Shown piece after piece: positions 43,064-52,169 of a stretch of 64,000 nt of DNA. Made by a program: the position numbers and the translations under genes. A model generated the notes under the pieces. The model saw only the letters and a program-made list of their open reading frames with translations. It was not told the DNA's origin and did not search any database. Source of the DNA: Coemansia sp. RSA 487 (lineage: Eukaryota > Kickxellomycota > Kickxellomycetes > Kickxellales > Kickxellaceae); assembly GCA_027577595.1 (NCBI GenBank), contig JANBRJ010000060.1:41002-105001 (forward strand). Reading direction: 5' to 3'. Positions within the stretch are counted from its first letter, which is position 1; every line of letters starts with the position of its first letter.

Positions 43064-44014
43064 TCAATTAAGACGGAGCTTTTTGGTTTCTGCATTATAA
43101 TGAAAACGGGAGTCTTCAGCCAAAGTAGCATCCCTAGCCAGAGCTTCTTCTTCGGTATCATTGGAGAGCAAGAACATGTGGCGTCGGAGCCGACGCCATG
43201 GCGCACGCTTGGCAGGGTCGCGCTGAAGCAGGCCGTCCAGGAACGACTTTAACTGCGACGGGATAGTCTTTGGCCAGATAATGTCCTCCTCTATGATATT
43301 GTGTTTTAGATCAGCGAGGCTGTCGGTGCGGAATGGCGTCCGGCCAACGTAGAGCTCGTAGACGACCACGCCCAGGGACCACAGGTCGGCCTTGTTCGTG
43401 TACCGGGCCCTGAGCAGCATTTCCGGAGCCATGTAGAGGGGCGTTCCTTTGAGCGCATGGACGTAGGTGGGGCTGCCATCTTTGGTAAGCTGCGTGGCCA
43501 GCCCGAGGTCGCACAGCTTGATGCGCCCATCGAGGCTGATCAACGCGTTGGGCAGCTTGATGTCGTGGTGGACCACACCCAGGCTGTGCAAGTATTGCAG
43601 AGCTGCAACCAGTTGCAGTGCAATGTTACGCACAGTCTCGAGCTTCAGGTACCCGCCGCTTCGTTTCAGATGGACAGCGAGGTCGCATTTGCACAGCTCG
43701 GTGACAATGTAGATGTCCGAGTCTGTTTCAAAGTACTCGATGAGATTGATAATGTGTGGATGGTCGAGCTGCTGTAGCAGCCGCATTTCCTCGCGATACG
43801 TCTCGATCTCGACGCGCTTGCGCCCGATTTTCGATATTATCTTCATTGCGACCATCACACCAGACCGTCGGTGGACTGCCTTGTACACTTTGCCATACTG
43901 CCCTTCGCCGATTATTTGCAGCAGAATGTATCGTTCAATTAGCAGAGTCGCGTCTTTTGTTGGCGGCGCAGAAACCAGCTGCTGAAGTAAGCTAGACCGT
44001 GTGGTTTGCGACAT
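43064..44014 (-). CDS. Ser/Thr protein kinase, Fused/STK36-like
   Basis: 316 residues from the ATG at 44014. Nearly the whole protein is one kinase domain: glycine loop IGEGQYGKVY (about residue 35), VAMKII lysine, catalytic loop VVHHDIKLPNALI, DLG in place of DFG, activation segment ending GTPLYMAPEML, and the WSLGVVVYELYVGRTPF helix. Residues after about 290 form a short tail. The best match from memory is the Fused/STK36 or ULK-like group (ETDSDIYIVTELCKCDLAVHL, LHSLGVVHHDIKLPNAL). The catalytic Asp is kept, but the usual HRD Arg is His, so it is a non-RD kinase, and the loop reads IKLPN rather than IKPxN. Activity is likely but unproven. The long regulatory tail of animal STK36 is absent. 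Confidence 0.8.
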   Translation of the reverse strand: MSQTTRSSLLQQLVSAPPTKDATLLIERYILLQIIGEGQYGKVYKAVHRRSGVMVAMKIISKIGRKRVEIETYREEMRLLQQLDHPHIINLIEYFETDSDIYIVTELCKCDLAVHLKRSGGYLKLETVRNIALQLVAALQYLHSLGVVHHDIKLPNALISLDGRIKLCDLGLATQLTKDGSPTYVHALKGTPLYMAPEMLLRARYTNKADLWSLGVVVYELYVGRTPFRTDSLADLKHNIIEEDIIWPKTIPSQLKSFLDGLLQRDPAKRAPWRRLRRHMFLLSNDTEEEALARDATLAEDSRFHYNAETKKLRLN

Positions 44015-44372
44015 TAAAGTTGCTGAATGAAAATTATGGAATCTCCTTTTGAAAATGTAAACAAAAAATATAAAGAGCGAGAAAAGAAGTTCAATAATTA
44101 TTGCATCAACACAAAACCACCTTTTGGCCATTTGTAGTACCATTTCTAAACACTTTTAAAATCACCCTTTTCCCATAGATGCTGGGATGTGCGGCTTCAA
44201 AATGTGGCTGCCAAAAGCCTTTCCAAGCAAGATGGAAGAGGCTTCATCCCTGTCACTTTTAAGTGGGTGTTTAAATAGTTGTTATAATTATCATTCATCG
44301 TCAAAAGAGAAGGAATAACTCAAGAGAAAAGTGAGGCAAAGAACAAAAAAGCTCTTGAAAACTGCGTTGTCA
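44015..44372. other. intergenic region
   Basis: A 358-bp stretch between the kinase promoter side and the 3' end of the GPI protein gene. Nothing else seen. Confidence 0.5.
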
Positions 44373-44792
44373 TTAGAATAGAGCAACCATGCCAGCGATC
44401 ATAGCGCCGACAGCAATAAAGGCTCCAGCTTCACGGCCAAAGCCCTTGGCGCCGCTAGATGAGGAGGTATCAGCCTTCGTCGACTCTGGCGAGGTGGTTT
44501 CCATGCTCTGCATAGAACTGGTGGATGTTGGTGTCGCTGAGCTGCTGTCCGCATTATCACCGTCGGCATCCAGCATGCAGTGAGTCATTGCACCCATCGT
44601 CATGCAGGTACTTGAAGCACCGCACTGATTGGTTACCCATGATCCGCCGGAGCAGGTCATTATCATGTTGTCTGTGTTCGAGACACACTGGGTAGCTGAT
44701 GCCTGGCACTGTTGCGCGTTGACAGTGGAAGAAAGGCTGGCAGCGGCAAGGGCTCCAAGAAGAGCAATGTTGTTGGCACCAAAAGAACGCAT
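44373..44792 (-). CDS. GPI-anchored Cys-rich secreted protein, CBM19-like
   Basis: 139 residues from the ATG at 44792 (the frame has an extra upstream ATG at 44804). Layout: signal peptide (about residues 1-26, cleaved near VNA-QQC), a Cys-rich domain of about 48 residues with six Cys (QCQASATQC, MTCSGGSWVTNQC, STCMTMGAMTHC), a Ser/Thr-rich stalk, and a C-terminal hydrophobic tail after SSSSGAKG, as in GPI-anchored cell-surface proteins. The Cys spacing with C-x-GGxW resembles family 19 chitin-binding modules. It probably sits in the wall or plasma membrane; PIG-H in this same window is part of the GPI pathway it would need. The domain call is by pattern only. Confidence 0.72.
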   Translation of the reverse strand: MRSFGANNIALLGALAAASLSSTVNAQQCQASATQCVSNTDNMIMTCSGGSWVTNQCGASSTCMTMGAMTHCMLDADGDNADSSSATPTSTSSMQSMETTSPESTKADTSSSSGAKGFGREAGAFIAVGAMIAGMVALF

Positions 44793-44804
44793 TGTTAGAA
44801 TCAA

Positions 44805-46527
44805 AAAAAGCTTAAAGGTCTTATCAGGCTATTTAAAAGGGAGGCGGTTTTACTTTAAAATAGAAAAAGAATAATAGTGGAACTTTAAAAAGAGAGGAGA
44901 GAGAGAAAGAAAGAAAGCTTTTTCGTCATGGAGCGATAATGGAATGTGCGAATTCCGCCTGTGGAAGACGAAAAGAAAATCCGAGGAACATTGAGGAAGA
45001 TACAATTGTTGATGCAGCCAAGATTTTCGCTCTTGCAGTTTTCAGGGGGGGAAGAGTGTGTGCGGCTCAGCCAGTAATATTTGGAGATGGCAAGCACAGC
45101 CAAAAAAGCGTTTTCAGGGAAAAGTTTGCTTTTTTCTGTCAGCATTCCCGAAAAAACGCATGCACTCGGTGTTTGACAAGGTACCAGGACTTTCCTTTGT
45201 CTGCGCCTCAATGAATTTTCTTTTGGCAAAGCAGACTCATATTTGTACGCCAACTCGTGTGTAGAAAGATACACTAAAAAGCAGAGTATTTTATGTGAAA
45301 ACCACATACATTTGGCTGCATTTTTTGTAATTTATGTGGTTTTAGTCACGGATAACCGCTTTAGCCTTCGTATTTCTTTTTTTCTTGGCGCGCCTAATGC
45401 CACCCTCGCAAATAAAACAAAAAAACAAATGAGCCAATTTACAGTGGTCTTTCTCTTATGTTTTGTAGTGTGGGGGATAATATGGGCTGTTGATAGCTAG
45501 CGGCTTTTGCAAGAACAAAACAAATACATTCTGCAGAATTAGGTTTGTCTTGTATCCAAGCAGTTTAAATGGCGAGGAACTACCAACTCCAAGGAAAATT
45601 TCCTCACTGAAAAGTATTCCTGTCGGCTACCTCCTATCACAATAATTCCGTACATGTTTTTATTTTATTTACCCTCACAACATTGCCAATGTAACCCTTC
45701 AACTCGCCTTTATGGCTACTACTTTTCAAGTCATACCTGTGTCTCCCTTTGTTCTCTGTTGCCACACAATCCCTCGAGTTTCTAAGTTAATCGCAAAGTA
45801 TAATACACGTTGGAGCCAGTGGGTTGTGGCCACTGACAATAGGGCCACACATGAATCACAGCCATGGTGCTTCTGTACGGCAGATATTTTTTATTTTTAT
45901 GTCTCTTAGACGGCTTAAGCTGTCTACAATCGGATTGCCCTAAGGACTTTTCTGACACAGTGACGAGGGGAGCCGTGGATGCCATTGTTATGTATCTTTG
46001 CTTTTGCGGACATACTGATTTTTACATGCTTTTGGTTTTTATTTGGACTTTGGTTGGTGGAAGAGGTATTTCTACGAATTGGGGTTGAAAAATACTTTTG
46101 TCTGTATGCATTGTCAAACAACATTTCCATATAGGTGAACCTTTGCAAACATGTCTTTACCGATTAAGCTGTCGTATAATTAGGACGTTGACAAGCTGTG
46201 ATTCAAACAATTAATACTCAATGCATGTGTGCTGTATGCTTTGCAGACAAAGGTAATTAAAGCACAGATACAACCATTAAACAGTTGCTACAGAAGACCT
46301 GCATCATGCTTTGAATTGTCAACAGTAAGGGGGGGTCTTTAGGGAATTTTTCATAAACAATGGATACCACAACCATTATTACTGTTTCGTAATATACTGT
46401 GATTAGTTTTGCCTGCTTGCCTGGCTTATATTCTTTAATCGGTGTTGTTTAGGATTCTGCAGGTAAAAAAAGCGCTTGCAAATGCCATGGCTCAATTTTA
46501 ATGAGAACAAAGGGAGCCTTTTATTGT
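44805..46527. other. intergenic region, no gene seen
   Basis: About 1.7 kb of AT-rich sequence between the GPI-anchored protein gene and glyoxalase I. Frames on both strands have no recognisable content. Confidence 0.55.
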
Positions 46528-47055
46528 TTATTTGCGGAGCATCGGGTTTTCCAGAATCTCAACGCGGTAGCCATCGGGGTCGGCAATAAAGGCAATATGC
46601 TTCATACGACCGTCCTCAGGCCTCTTGATAAACTTGACGCCCAAAGTATCAAAGCGCGCACACGCAGCCTGCAGATTGTCTACAGTGACAGCAATGTGGC
46701 CGTAGCCGCCGGTATCGCCATTACCAGTGGTGTACGAGAAATTTGCGTCGTTCTCGGTACCGTGGTTGTGGGTGAGCTCGAGAAGGCCCTGGCGAGCAAG
46801 CCTGACAAGCCCGTTGGAAGCTGGGTCCTCATAGCCAAGGAAGTAGAGCGAGAACTTGGACTCGGGGCTGTGATGCTCTTCAAGAAGCCTCATCCCAAGG
46901 ACCTCTTTGTAGAATTGGATCGACGCCTTGGGGTCCTTGATGCGGTACATCGTGTGGTTGTACCTATAGGTCGAAACGTCGGTGGTCATTTTGCGGATAT
47001 GTTGAAGAGTAGACGAGGTAAATGCGGGTTTACGAGTTATAAAAGAACGTAGCAT
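46528..47055 (-). CDS. GLO1: glyoxalase I (lactoylglutathione lyase)
   Basis: 175 residues from the ATG at 47055, or 153 from the ATG at 46989. The enzyme isomerises the hemithioacetal of methylglyoxal and glutathione to S-lactoylglutathione. Motifs: HTMYRIKDPKASIQFYKEVLGM (metal His near the start), LARQGLLELTHNHGTE (Glu), GYGHIAVTVDN (His) and ADPDGYRVEILE (Glu): the four metal ligands are present. The N-terminal 22 residues (MLRSFITRKPAFTSST...) are basic and Ser/Thr-rich, like a mitochondrial presequence, and a second ATG begins MTTDVSTYRYNHT, so the gene may make both mitochondrial and cytosolic forms. It is a single-domain enzyme, like the human one and unlike the two-domain yeast enzyme. 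Confidence 0.94.
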   Translation of the reverse strand: MLRSFITRKPAFTSSTLQHIRKMTTDVSTYRYNHTMYRIKDPKASIQFYKEVLGMRLLEEHHSPESKFSLYFLGYEDPASNGLVRLARQGLLELTHNHGTENDANFSYTTGNGDTGGYGHIAVTVDNLQAACARFDTLGVKFIKRPEDGRMKHIAFIADPDGYRVEILENPMLRK

Positions 47056-47968
47056 AGAGTGTATTCCCTTGTTGTGCAAGAAAAGGAAGAAAAGAAAAAG
47101 AGATAAGATAGATGAAAACCCGCACAAAAAGTGGATTTGGTCGGCCTTGAAAAAAGCAAACACCCTAAACCCAGAAAATCCACACAATCATTTGTCATCC
47201 CAATTCGGGGAATTTACCATACAATCGCTGTCGGTAATCTGATCGGAAAGCATGCATGAGTGGTGATCTCGCACGTAGCAATTCATGCAGAAAGACTGCT
47301 GGATGCAATGGTTCTTGCTAAAAAAAAGTTAGGAGGATGGTGTGCTATCTGATCAGACTCGGTCTTCATCATTATTGCGACCTCAAAGCTCAAGCCAGTC
47401 CAAAGGAAAAACAATTGCAGTCTAAATGTTTCAAACAAACAAAGGAGTTGGTGGAGCGCACACGCAGTGCATCGGCTAAGAAAAACGTATTTCAGATTGG
47501 AAGCAAAACACCAGCACAAAATCATACTGTTTGTTTACATTTATACCAGACCAACGGAGTTTTCTTGAAAGCCACAGAAAAAAATCAATTGTTTCACTTT
47601 CGTATTAGAACCTGTTTATGTCTAATTCAATGTCTAAATATAAATTCTTGTCAGAATCATGCATGATGTATAGCCCATGCTTTCTTTTTATTTGTTAATT
47701 CAGCAAAAGACTGCCTGGAAATGCTTCATTGGCAGCAAGCCCGTGGGCTGTTCAGGGATTACAATGTTTTTGTTTCGACATTCCAAAAATAAACACGTCG
47801 AACCCACTGCAGTGTTTGCAGTCGATTGATTGACTGATGGGGCGAAATGAGTGAGAGGGCCGAAAGTCTGGAACCCCGAGCTGAAATGGGCTGTGCTGCT
47901 GATCCTTTTTTTCTTCTTTCATTCGTCTTCCTTTCTCCCTCCCCCATCTTCTCACTTGAAACAAGATA
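47056..47968. other. intergenic region up to the Fanzor element
   Basis: No gene seen. Short frames only. The last bases before the element are ACAAGATA. Confidence 0.5.
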
Positions 47969-48110
47969 CTATATTTTGCAAAACTAATTGCGTTGAATGA
48001 GGATGTATACGTGTCGAATGGTGAAAGGTTTGCGGTAGTGATAACGCATTTTGCGTTTCAAGAAAAAGTCATTTGCGCAGGCGTGGCAAGTCGTTTGCGT
48101 CGGTTGGCAT
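47969..48110 (+). repeat. left terminal inverted repeat of the Fanzor element
   Basis: Starts CTATATTTTGCAAAACTAAT. It is related over its whole length to the right end, and continues as 5'-specific sequence (to about 48240) that is shared with the MITE-like copy. Confidence 0.82.
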
Positions 48111-48300
48111 TACATTTTTGCTTGGAAGAAAGAGGCGCAAACTGAGCTTTGTGAAGAAAACTGTTCGCTACACACCTATTATTTCACACTAACATGGATT
48201 GGCTTTCCTTTGACATTTTATTTCTGCTAGTAACACCAAATACACCTTTCAACGCATATACTATATTAGTTATCTGCTCTTGTATTCTTACCCATTCTCA

Positions 48301-50460
48301 ATGGACAATGAGAATATGTCAGATAAAGGGATTCGTGTTATAAAGTGTCCCCTAAAATCCCTGGTAAATGACAGAAATGACATTACCAAGGTAAACGACT
48401 ATGTCGTAGTGGCCAACACAGCCTCTGCACACATGTATGGGCTGGCTACTCACAAGCAGTTCGATCCCTCTGTGTACCTGGCGAAGAGGTTTTTTGGTGA
48501 GGTATTCCTGCACCTCACCAAGCGGAAAGCCAGGCCAAATGTCAAGGCTGAAATCCAGGAGTACAGGAGGATCATACGCAAGCACCTGGATGCGTACAAG
48601 GAGGCTGCTGGCATCACAGAGTTTGCTATAGCCAACCCAAACCAGACAGCACAGTTTGAGGCAGCAAGAATTTACACTGCATACGCGAATAATATACAGA
48701 CCAGGTTTGGTCAGTATCTTCGGCGTGCAATAAATGCTCTGCTGAAAACTCGGGAGCGTAAGAGGGACCTTGAGGAGGCAATGAAGGGCAGAACAGCAGA
48801 TGAGATAAAGGAAGCGTATAAAGACCAGATTTGGAAACCCGGACGAGAGTTGAAAGAGGCGATAAAGCACCGCGACACTGTTCTTCCAGTTATTACTGTG
48901 GGCGACAAGAACATTGGGGACATGCTTGAACCTGTGTTGACAGCATACGACAATGGCTACAAGTTTGAGGAGAAAGGCATTTATTACGATATAAAAGCTC
49001 ATCCGGAAAAGCATTTCAAAGCATTCTATCGCTTGGCAGTGTTTTTTGAGACAAATAACTACAGGTCTTTCCAGTGTTTCCCGTTGCGGAAGTCATTTGT
49101 GCCAATGGACATCGAGATTGATACCAAGATATTATGTCGAAGTGTAATGGACTGGGATTACAATTCGAAGTCTCCCATTGAAATCTATTGGTATAGGCTG
49201 TTCAATGAACAGTTGAAGGTGCTACGGATAAGACACGGCTTCAGGTTCTACGGCACGATACAAACCGATGGTGTGTCAGTGTCTGTGATCAAAAAGACTG
49301 CAATAGCCAAAGAAAAAGGCGGCTGGAAAGCAGAGAAAAGGGACGCTGAAGCAAATGCTGCTATAGAGGCCAGCAGAGGTGGACCGACCGCCCCAGTCGG
49401 GAGCGCAGCTACCGACTCATTGCCGGAGGACCATCCCAAGAAGTCCAGGAGGCCCAGGAAGCGAGAAAAGCTAGAAGAAAAGAAGTCAGGCGAGTTCACA
49501 TATATCCACGAGCTCTCACCAGAGCAGCTGGCCAACATGGAAAATCCGATTTTCATGGATCCAGGTCGCCAGGATATTGTCTTTGGCATGACGTATGAGA
49601 GCACCTCTGAGGAGAAAGCTCTTTTCCGATACACACGGAGCCAGAAGGCCAAAGAAACCCGGACAACCCGTTACCGCAAGCTAAGGGAAGATGCCAAGAA
49701 AGAGCACCCAGACAGCAACGAGATCAAGGCTGCCGAGGCTAGATTGGCTACTTTTTCGTGCACATCGATATTGCCAGGTAAATATGAGCAATATGTCAGG
49801 ACGCGTGCTGCTGTTTGGCCAGTGCTGAGTAAATTCTACACGAACACCATGACCACCAGCAAAGATCGGAACAGCCATCAGCCAATTCATCGAAAGCTTC
49901 GGCAATCTGCCCACATCAAGCAGCAACAAGCCGATGAGCAGCTAGCAAAAAGCATTCGGGTGACATGCGACGATGAAAAACCCACTGTGATCCTAGGCAA
50001 TTGGAGTGCGCCAATGGCTCGCTACCATGAGCCTATACGGGGGGTCGGATTCCGGCGAATGCTGAGGAAGAAAGGGTGCCAAGTCTATCTTATTGACGAA
50101 TTCAGAACATCAAAGACTTGCCCGAACTGCCTCACCGGCACTCTCAAGACGTTCCTGAAAGTGCCCAACCCCCGCCCCTATCAACGAAAGAAGACGAAAG
50201 AAGTCCTCTGCCACGGTCTCCTTAAGTGCACCAACGAACTATGTATGGGGCCCGTGGAAGTGGATAGTGTTTTGACTCCTCGTTCACGCATGTACAATCG
50301 AGATCTCGCAGCCGTTCTCAACTTCAGGCATATTTTCCATGGCCTTCGCGACCACGGTAAGACTCCAGAGCGCTTTTGTTGCAGTCAGCTTGCTGCCGTT
50401 GCTACCACCGATGAACAGCAGCCCAAGAAGAAAAGGAAGACGGCGAGAACGAAAAAATAA
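48301..50460 (+). CDS. Fanzor RNA-guided nuclease-like protein (eukaryotic TnpB homologue)
   Basis: 719 residues from the ATG at 48301; the frame upstream starts only at a TTG. Layout: an N-terminal helical region (about 1-260), a wedge-like middle, a basic disordered linker (about 355-405, KKSRRPRKREKLEEKK), then a split RuvC nuclease. RuvC-I: FMDPGRQDIVFGM with Asp420 and Asp425. The RuvC-II strand reads VILGNWSAP (Asn567-Trp568), where bacterial TnpB has Glu; instead LIDEFRTSKTC places Asp599-Glu600 just before the zinc ribbon. Zinc ribbon: Cys607, Cys610, Cys643, Cys648. RuvC-III: YNRDLAAVLN with Asp668 and Asn674. The C-terminus ends in PKKKRKTARTKK, a classical nuclear localisation signal. 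By family knowledge, Fanzors use a guide RNA from the element's 3' end to cut DNA; activity here is inference. The gene is intact. Confidence 0.92.
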   Translation: MDNENMSDKGIRVIKCPLKSLVNDRNDITKVNDYVVVANTASAHMYGLATHKQFDPSVYLAKRFFGEVFLHLTKRKARPNVKAEIQEYRRIIRKHLDAYKEAAGITEFAIANPNQTAQFEAARIYTAYANNIQTRFGQYLRRAINALLKTRERKRDLEEAMKGRTADEIKEAYKDQIWKPGRELKEAIKHRDTVLPVITVGDKNIGDMLEPVLTAYDNGYKFEEKGIYYDIKAHPEKHFKAFYRLAVFFETNNYRSFQCFPLRKSFVPMDIEIDTKILCRSVMDWDYNSKSPIEIYWYRLFNEQLKVLRIRHGFRFYGTIQTDGVSVSVIKKTAIAKEKGGWKAEKRDAEANAAIEASRGGPTAPVGSAATDSLPEDHPKKSRRPRKREKLEEKKSGEFTYIHELSPEQLANMENPIFMDPGRQDIVFGMTYESTSEEKALFRYTRSQKAKETRTTRYRKLREDAKKEHPDSNEIKAAEARLATFSCTSILPGKYEQYVRTRAAVWPVLSKFYTNTMTTSKDRNSHQPIHRKLRQSAHIKQQQADEQLAKSIRVTCDDEKPTVILGNWSAPMARYHEPIRGVGFRRMLRKKGCQVYLIDEFRTSKTCPNCLTGTLKTFLKVPNPRPYQRKKTKEVLCHGLLKCTNELCMGPVEVDSVLTPRSRMYNRDLAAVLNFRHIFHGLRDHGKTPERFCCSQLAAVATTDEQQPKKKRKTARTKK

Positions 50461-50765
50461 CAGCTACCACAAAATTCAGCCAAGGTTATAGCCGCGGCAA
50501 ATCCTAGTTCTAGGAATCCTAGTTCTAGGACAGAATGCTGTCTCTTTTGCAGGTAGGTGCTCGAATGAGAGCCGAGGATATAAACATCTGTGACTGCTTC
50601 TAGACAACAGTACTAATCATTTGTGTTCTCTCTTGTGTATTTTCCTGTTTTGCACCGACGCATATGCCACGCCAACCGACGCAAACAACTTTTTCTTGGA
50701 ACTCAATCCATTATCACCACCGTAAACTTTTCACCATTCGACGCAACTAGTTTTGCAAAATACAG
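50461..50765 (+). ncRNA. candidate guide (omega) RNA locus at the 3' end of the Fanzor element
   Basis: 305 bp between the Fanzor stop codon and the right terminus. It holds two exact tandem copies of a 15-nt unit (50501-50515, 50516-50530), each folding into TCCTAG-TT-CTAGGA. Further on, a 20-nt block (50608-50627) is identical in the MITE-like copy despite divergence around it. In known Fanzor and TnpB elements the guide RNA is transcribed from this position and runs across the right end into flanking DNA; the exact ends cannot be set from sequence alone. Confidence 0.4.
50652..50765 (-). repeat. right terminal inverted repeat of the Fanzor element
   Basis: Inverted partner of 47969-48110. 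It lacks about 20 bp after GCGTCGAAT and keeps the shared GTTTGCGTCGGTTGGC block. Confidence 0.82.
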
Positions 50766-52169
50766 CAATTGATGTTCAATGCTTGCTTTTTGCGAAAGCA
50801 CACGCAAATGCCAAGTCCGCAAAAACGCGGAAAACTCATGTCTATCGTATGAGCACTGTGCTCTTCGGAGACTTTTAGGCAGCAATGGAACGCTGCAAAA
50901 TCACAGTCTGATTCTGCAATTGCACAAGCGAATGCGAACAAACGAAAGGAAAAATACGTTACGGGCGTTGGAAGTAAACGTGTTGCAACTGGGGGAAGAG
51001 GGAGTGCAACAGAAGACAGGGCATATCGCGATGCGTTGTGCATTGATACGATTGCGACATGTATATTGTTTCTAATGGCCGAAAGCACGCAAGTGCTGTT
51101 ATGTTTTCTTCTTCACAATTGCAGCATGTATGCAGCAAGGGGCGGTGAGGCGAAGTGTAATTGTGGCAGCAGACATCTAAATTTGAGAAAAGAAAAGAAG
51201 GACACCAATCCATTCCTCTGCAAAGGATTTGTGGCATCAAACCCAGTACGCGAGATGTGAACCGAACGAGTGCAGAGGTGCACAACATCCTCTTCCAGAT
51301 CCAGCAATTCAGCACAGAAAAGCACAGACAGCATTTGTCTATGAAGAAGGCACATCGCATCATCCTATCGACATCACTGACATCAGCAACCAACATGCGG
51401 AGCCTGTTCATGCATCCAATCCTGGGTGCCATTTCCACAAGCGTTGCTAGCGCACTGTTTTGCCTTGTGCGGCAGCGGGGCTTCCTCCATATTTAAATGG
51501 CAACCGAAAAAAACAACAATCCCTTTTCCACTTTCTTTTCTCTATTATTCTTCGCCACTCTTGGGATCAATGCCTTCCAGCAACAGAATTATAGCCTTCC
51601 CTCCCTTTCCTTTCGCCTATTCTCTAGTATCTGGCACCGAGCCTTTTCTGTTTATCCGTGTTATACAAAAATATAATAAAGCAAGGTCCGCAAGTGTCTT
51701 TCTACCTTTTCTGTTGCAAACCACCCAAATCGCAATTACGTTAAACCTGTCCATTCTTCTTTGTAGTTTCATATCCGTTTTTTCTTAGGCAAGTCTCTGC
51801 TGACAAGTGCACCATACATTTGCGCAGGGCTTAGTTTATATTTGAGAAGCCGCCGACTCCCTTTTCTCTCAACAATTCCTGGTTGAAAGGCTGTCATATT
51901 TCAATTTCATTGTGTGCATCCTTAATAATTTTCCTTTTTAAACTGCTGTTGCCACAAAGTACCAGCATCCCAAGCGACATTTCACAAACTAAAAGCTCCG
52001 CCCGCTCATCCTCCTTTTTCGCTTCTTGCTTGTTGCGGCATCATCATCACCGTGCTCCAAACTCTCCCCCAACCACTGGGAGCCAGTCTTCCTCCCATCC
52101 ATCCTTGTTGTGCCACTTTCTTTCTTTTGCTTTTCTGTTTGCCATTCCCTTTTCTTATTCGAGTGTGCA
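50766..52169. other. intergenic region, no convincing gene
   Basis: About 1.4 kb between the element and the SWIRM gene. Overlapping frames of 80-160 codons at 50959-51496 on both strands have no recognisable content. The last 600 bp are C/T-rich. Confidence 0.45.

Larger units (their letters stand above)
47969..50765 (+). mobile_element. Fanzor-encoding transposon with terminal inverted repeats
   Basis: 2797 bp. The two ends match in inverted orientation: CTATATTTTGCAAAAC on the left and CTGTATTTTGCAAAAC on the right, then an imperfect match for about 115-140 bp. It carries one gene (48301-50460), which encodes a Fanzor protein and no transposase. The right end lacks about 20 bp present in the left repeat and in both ends of the MITE-like relative, lost between short direct copies of GTCGAAT-like sequence. 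The flanking dinucleotides are TA on the left and CA on the right. CAGTG-like termini and a possible TA target resemble Tc1/mariner-type elements, in which Fanzor genes are known to occur, but no transposase is present to test this. Confidence 0.88.

Noticed and set aside
48280-48300. Earlier TTG start for the Fanzor protein.
   Set aside because: A normal ATG follows seven codons later and the preceding residues have no support.
50959-51496. Overlapping 80-160-codon frames on both strands next to the Fanzor element.
   Set aside because: No recognisable family; many Cys and His on one strand come from a low-complexity composition. I could not support a gene or transposon remnant.
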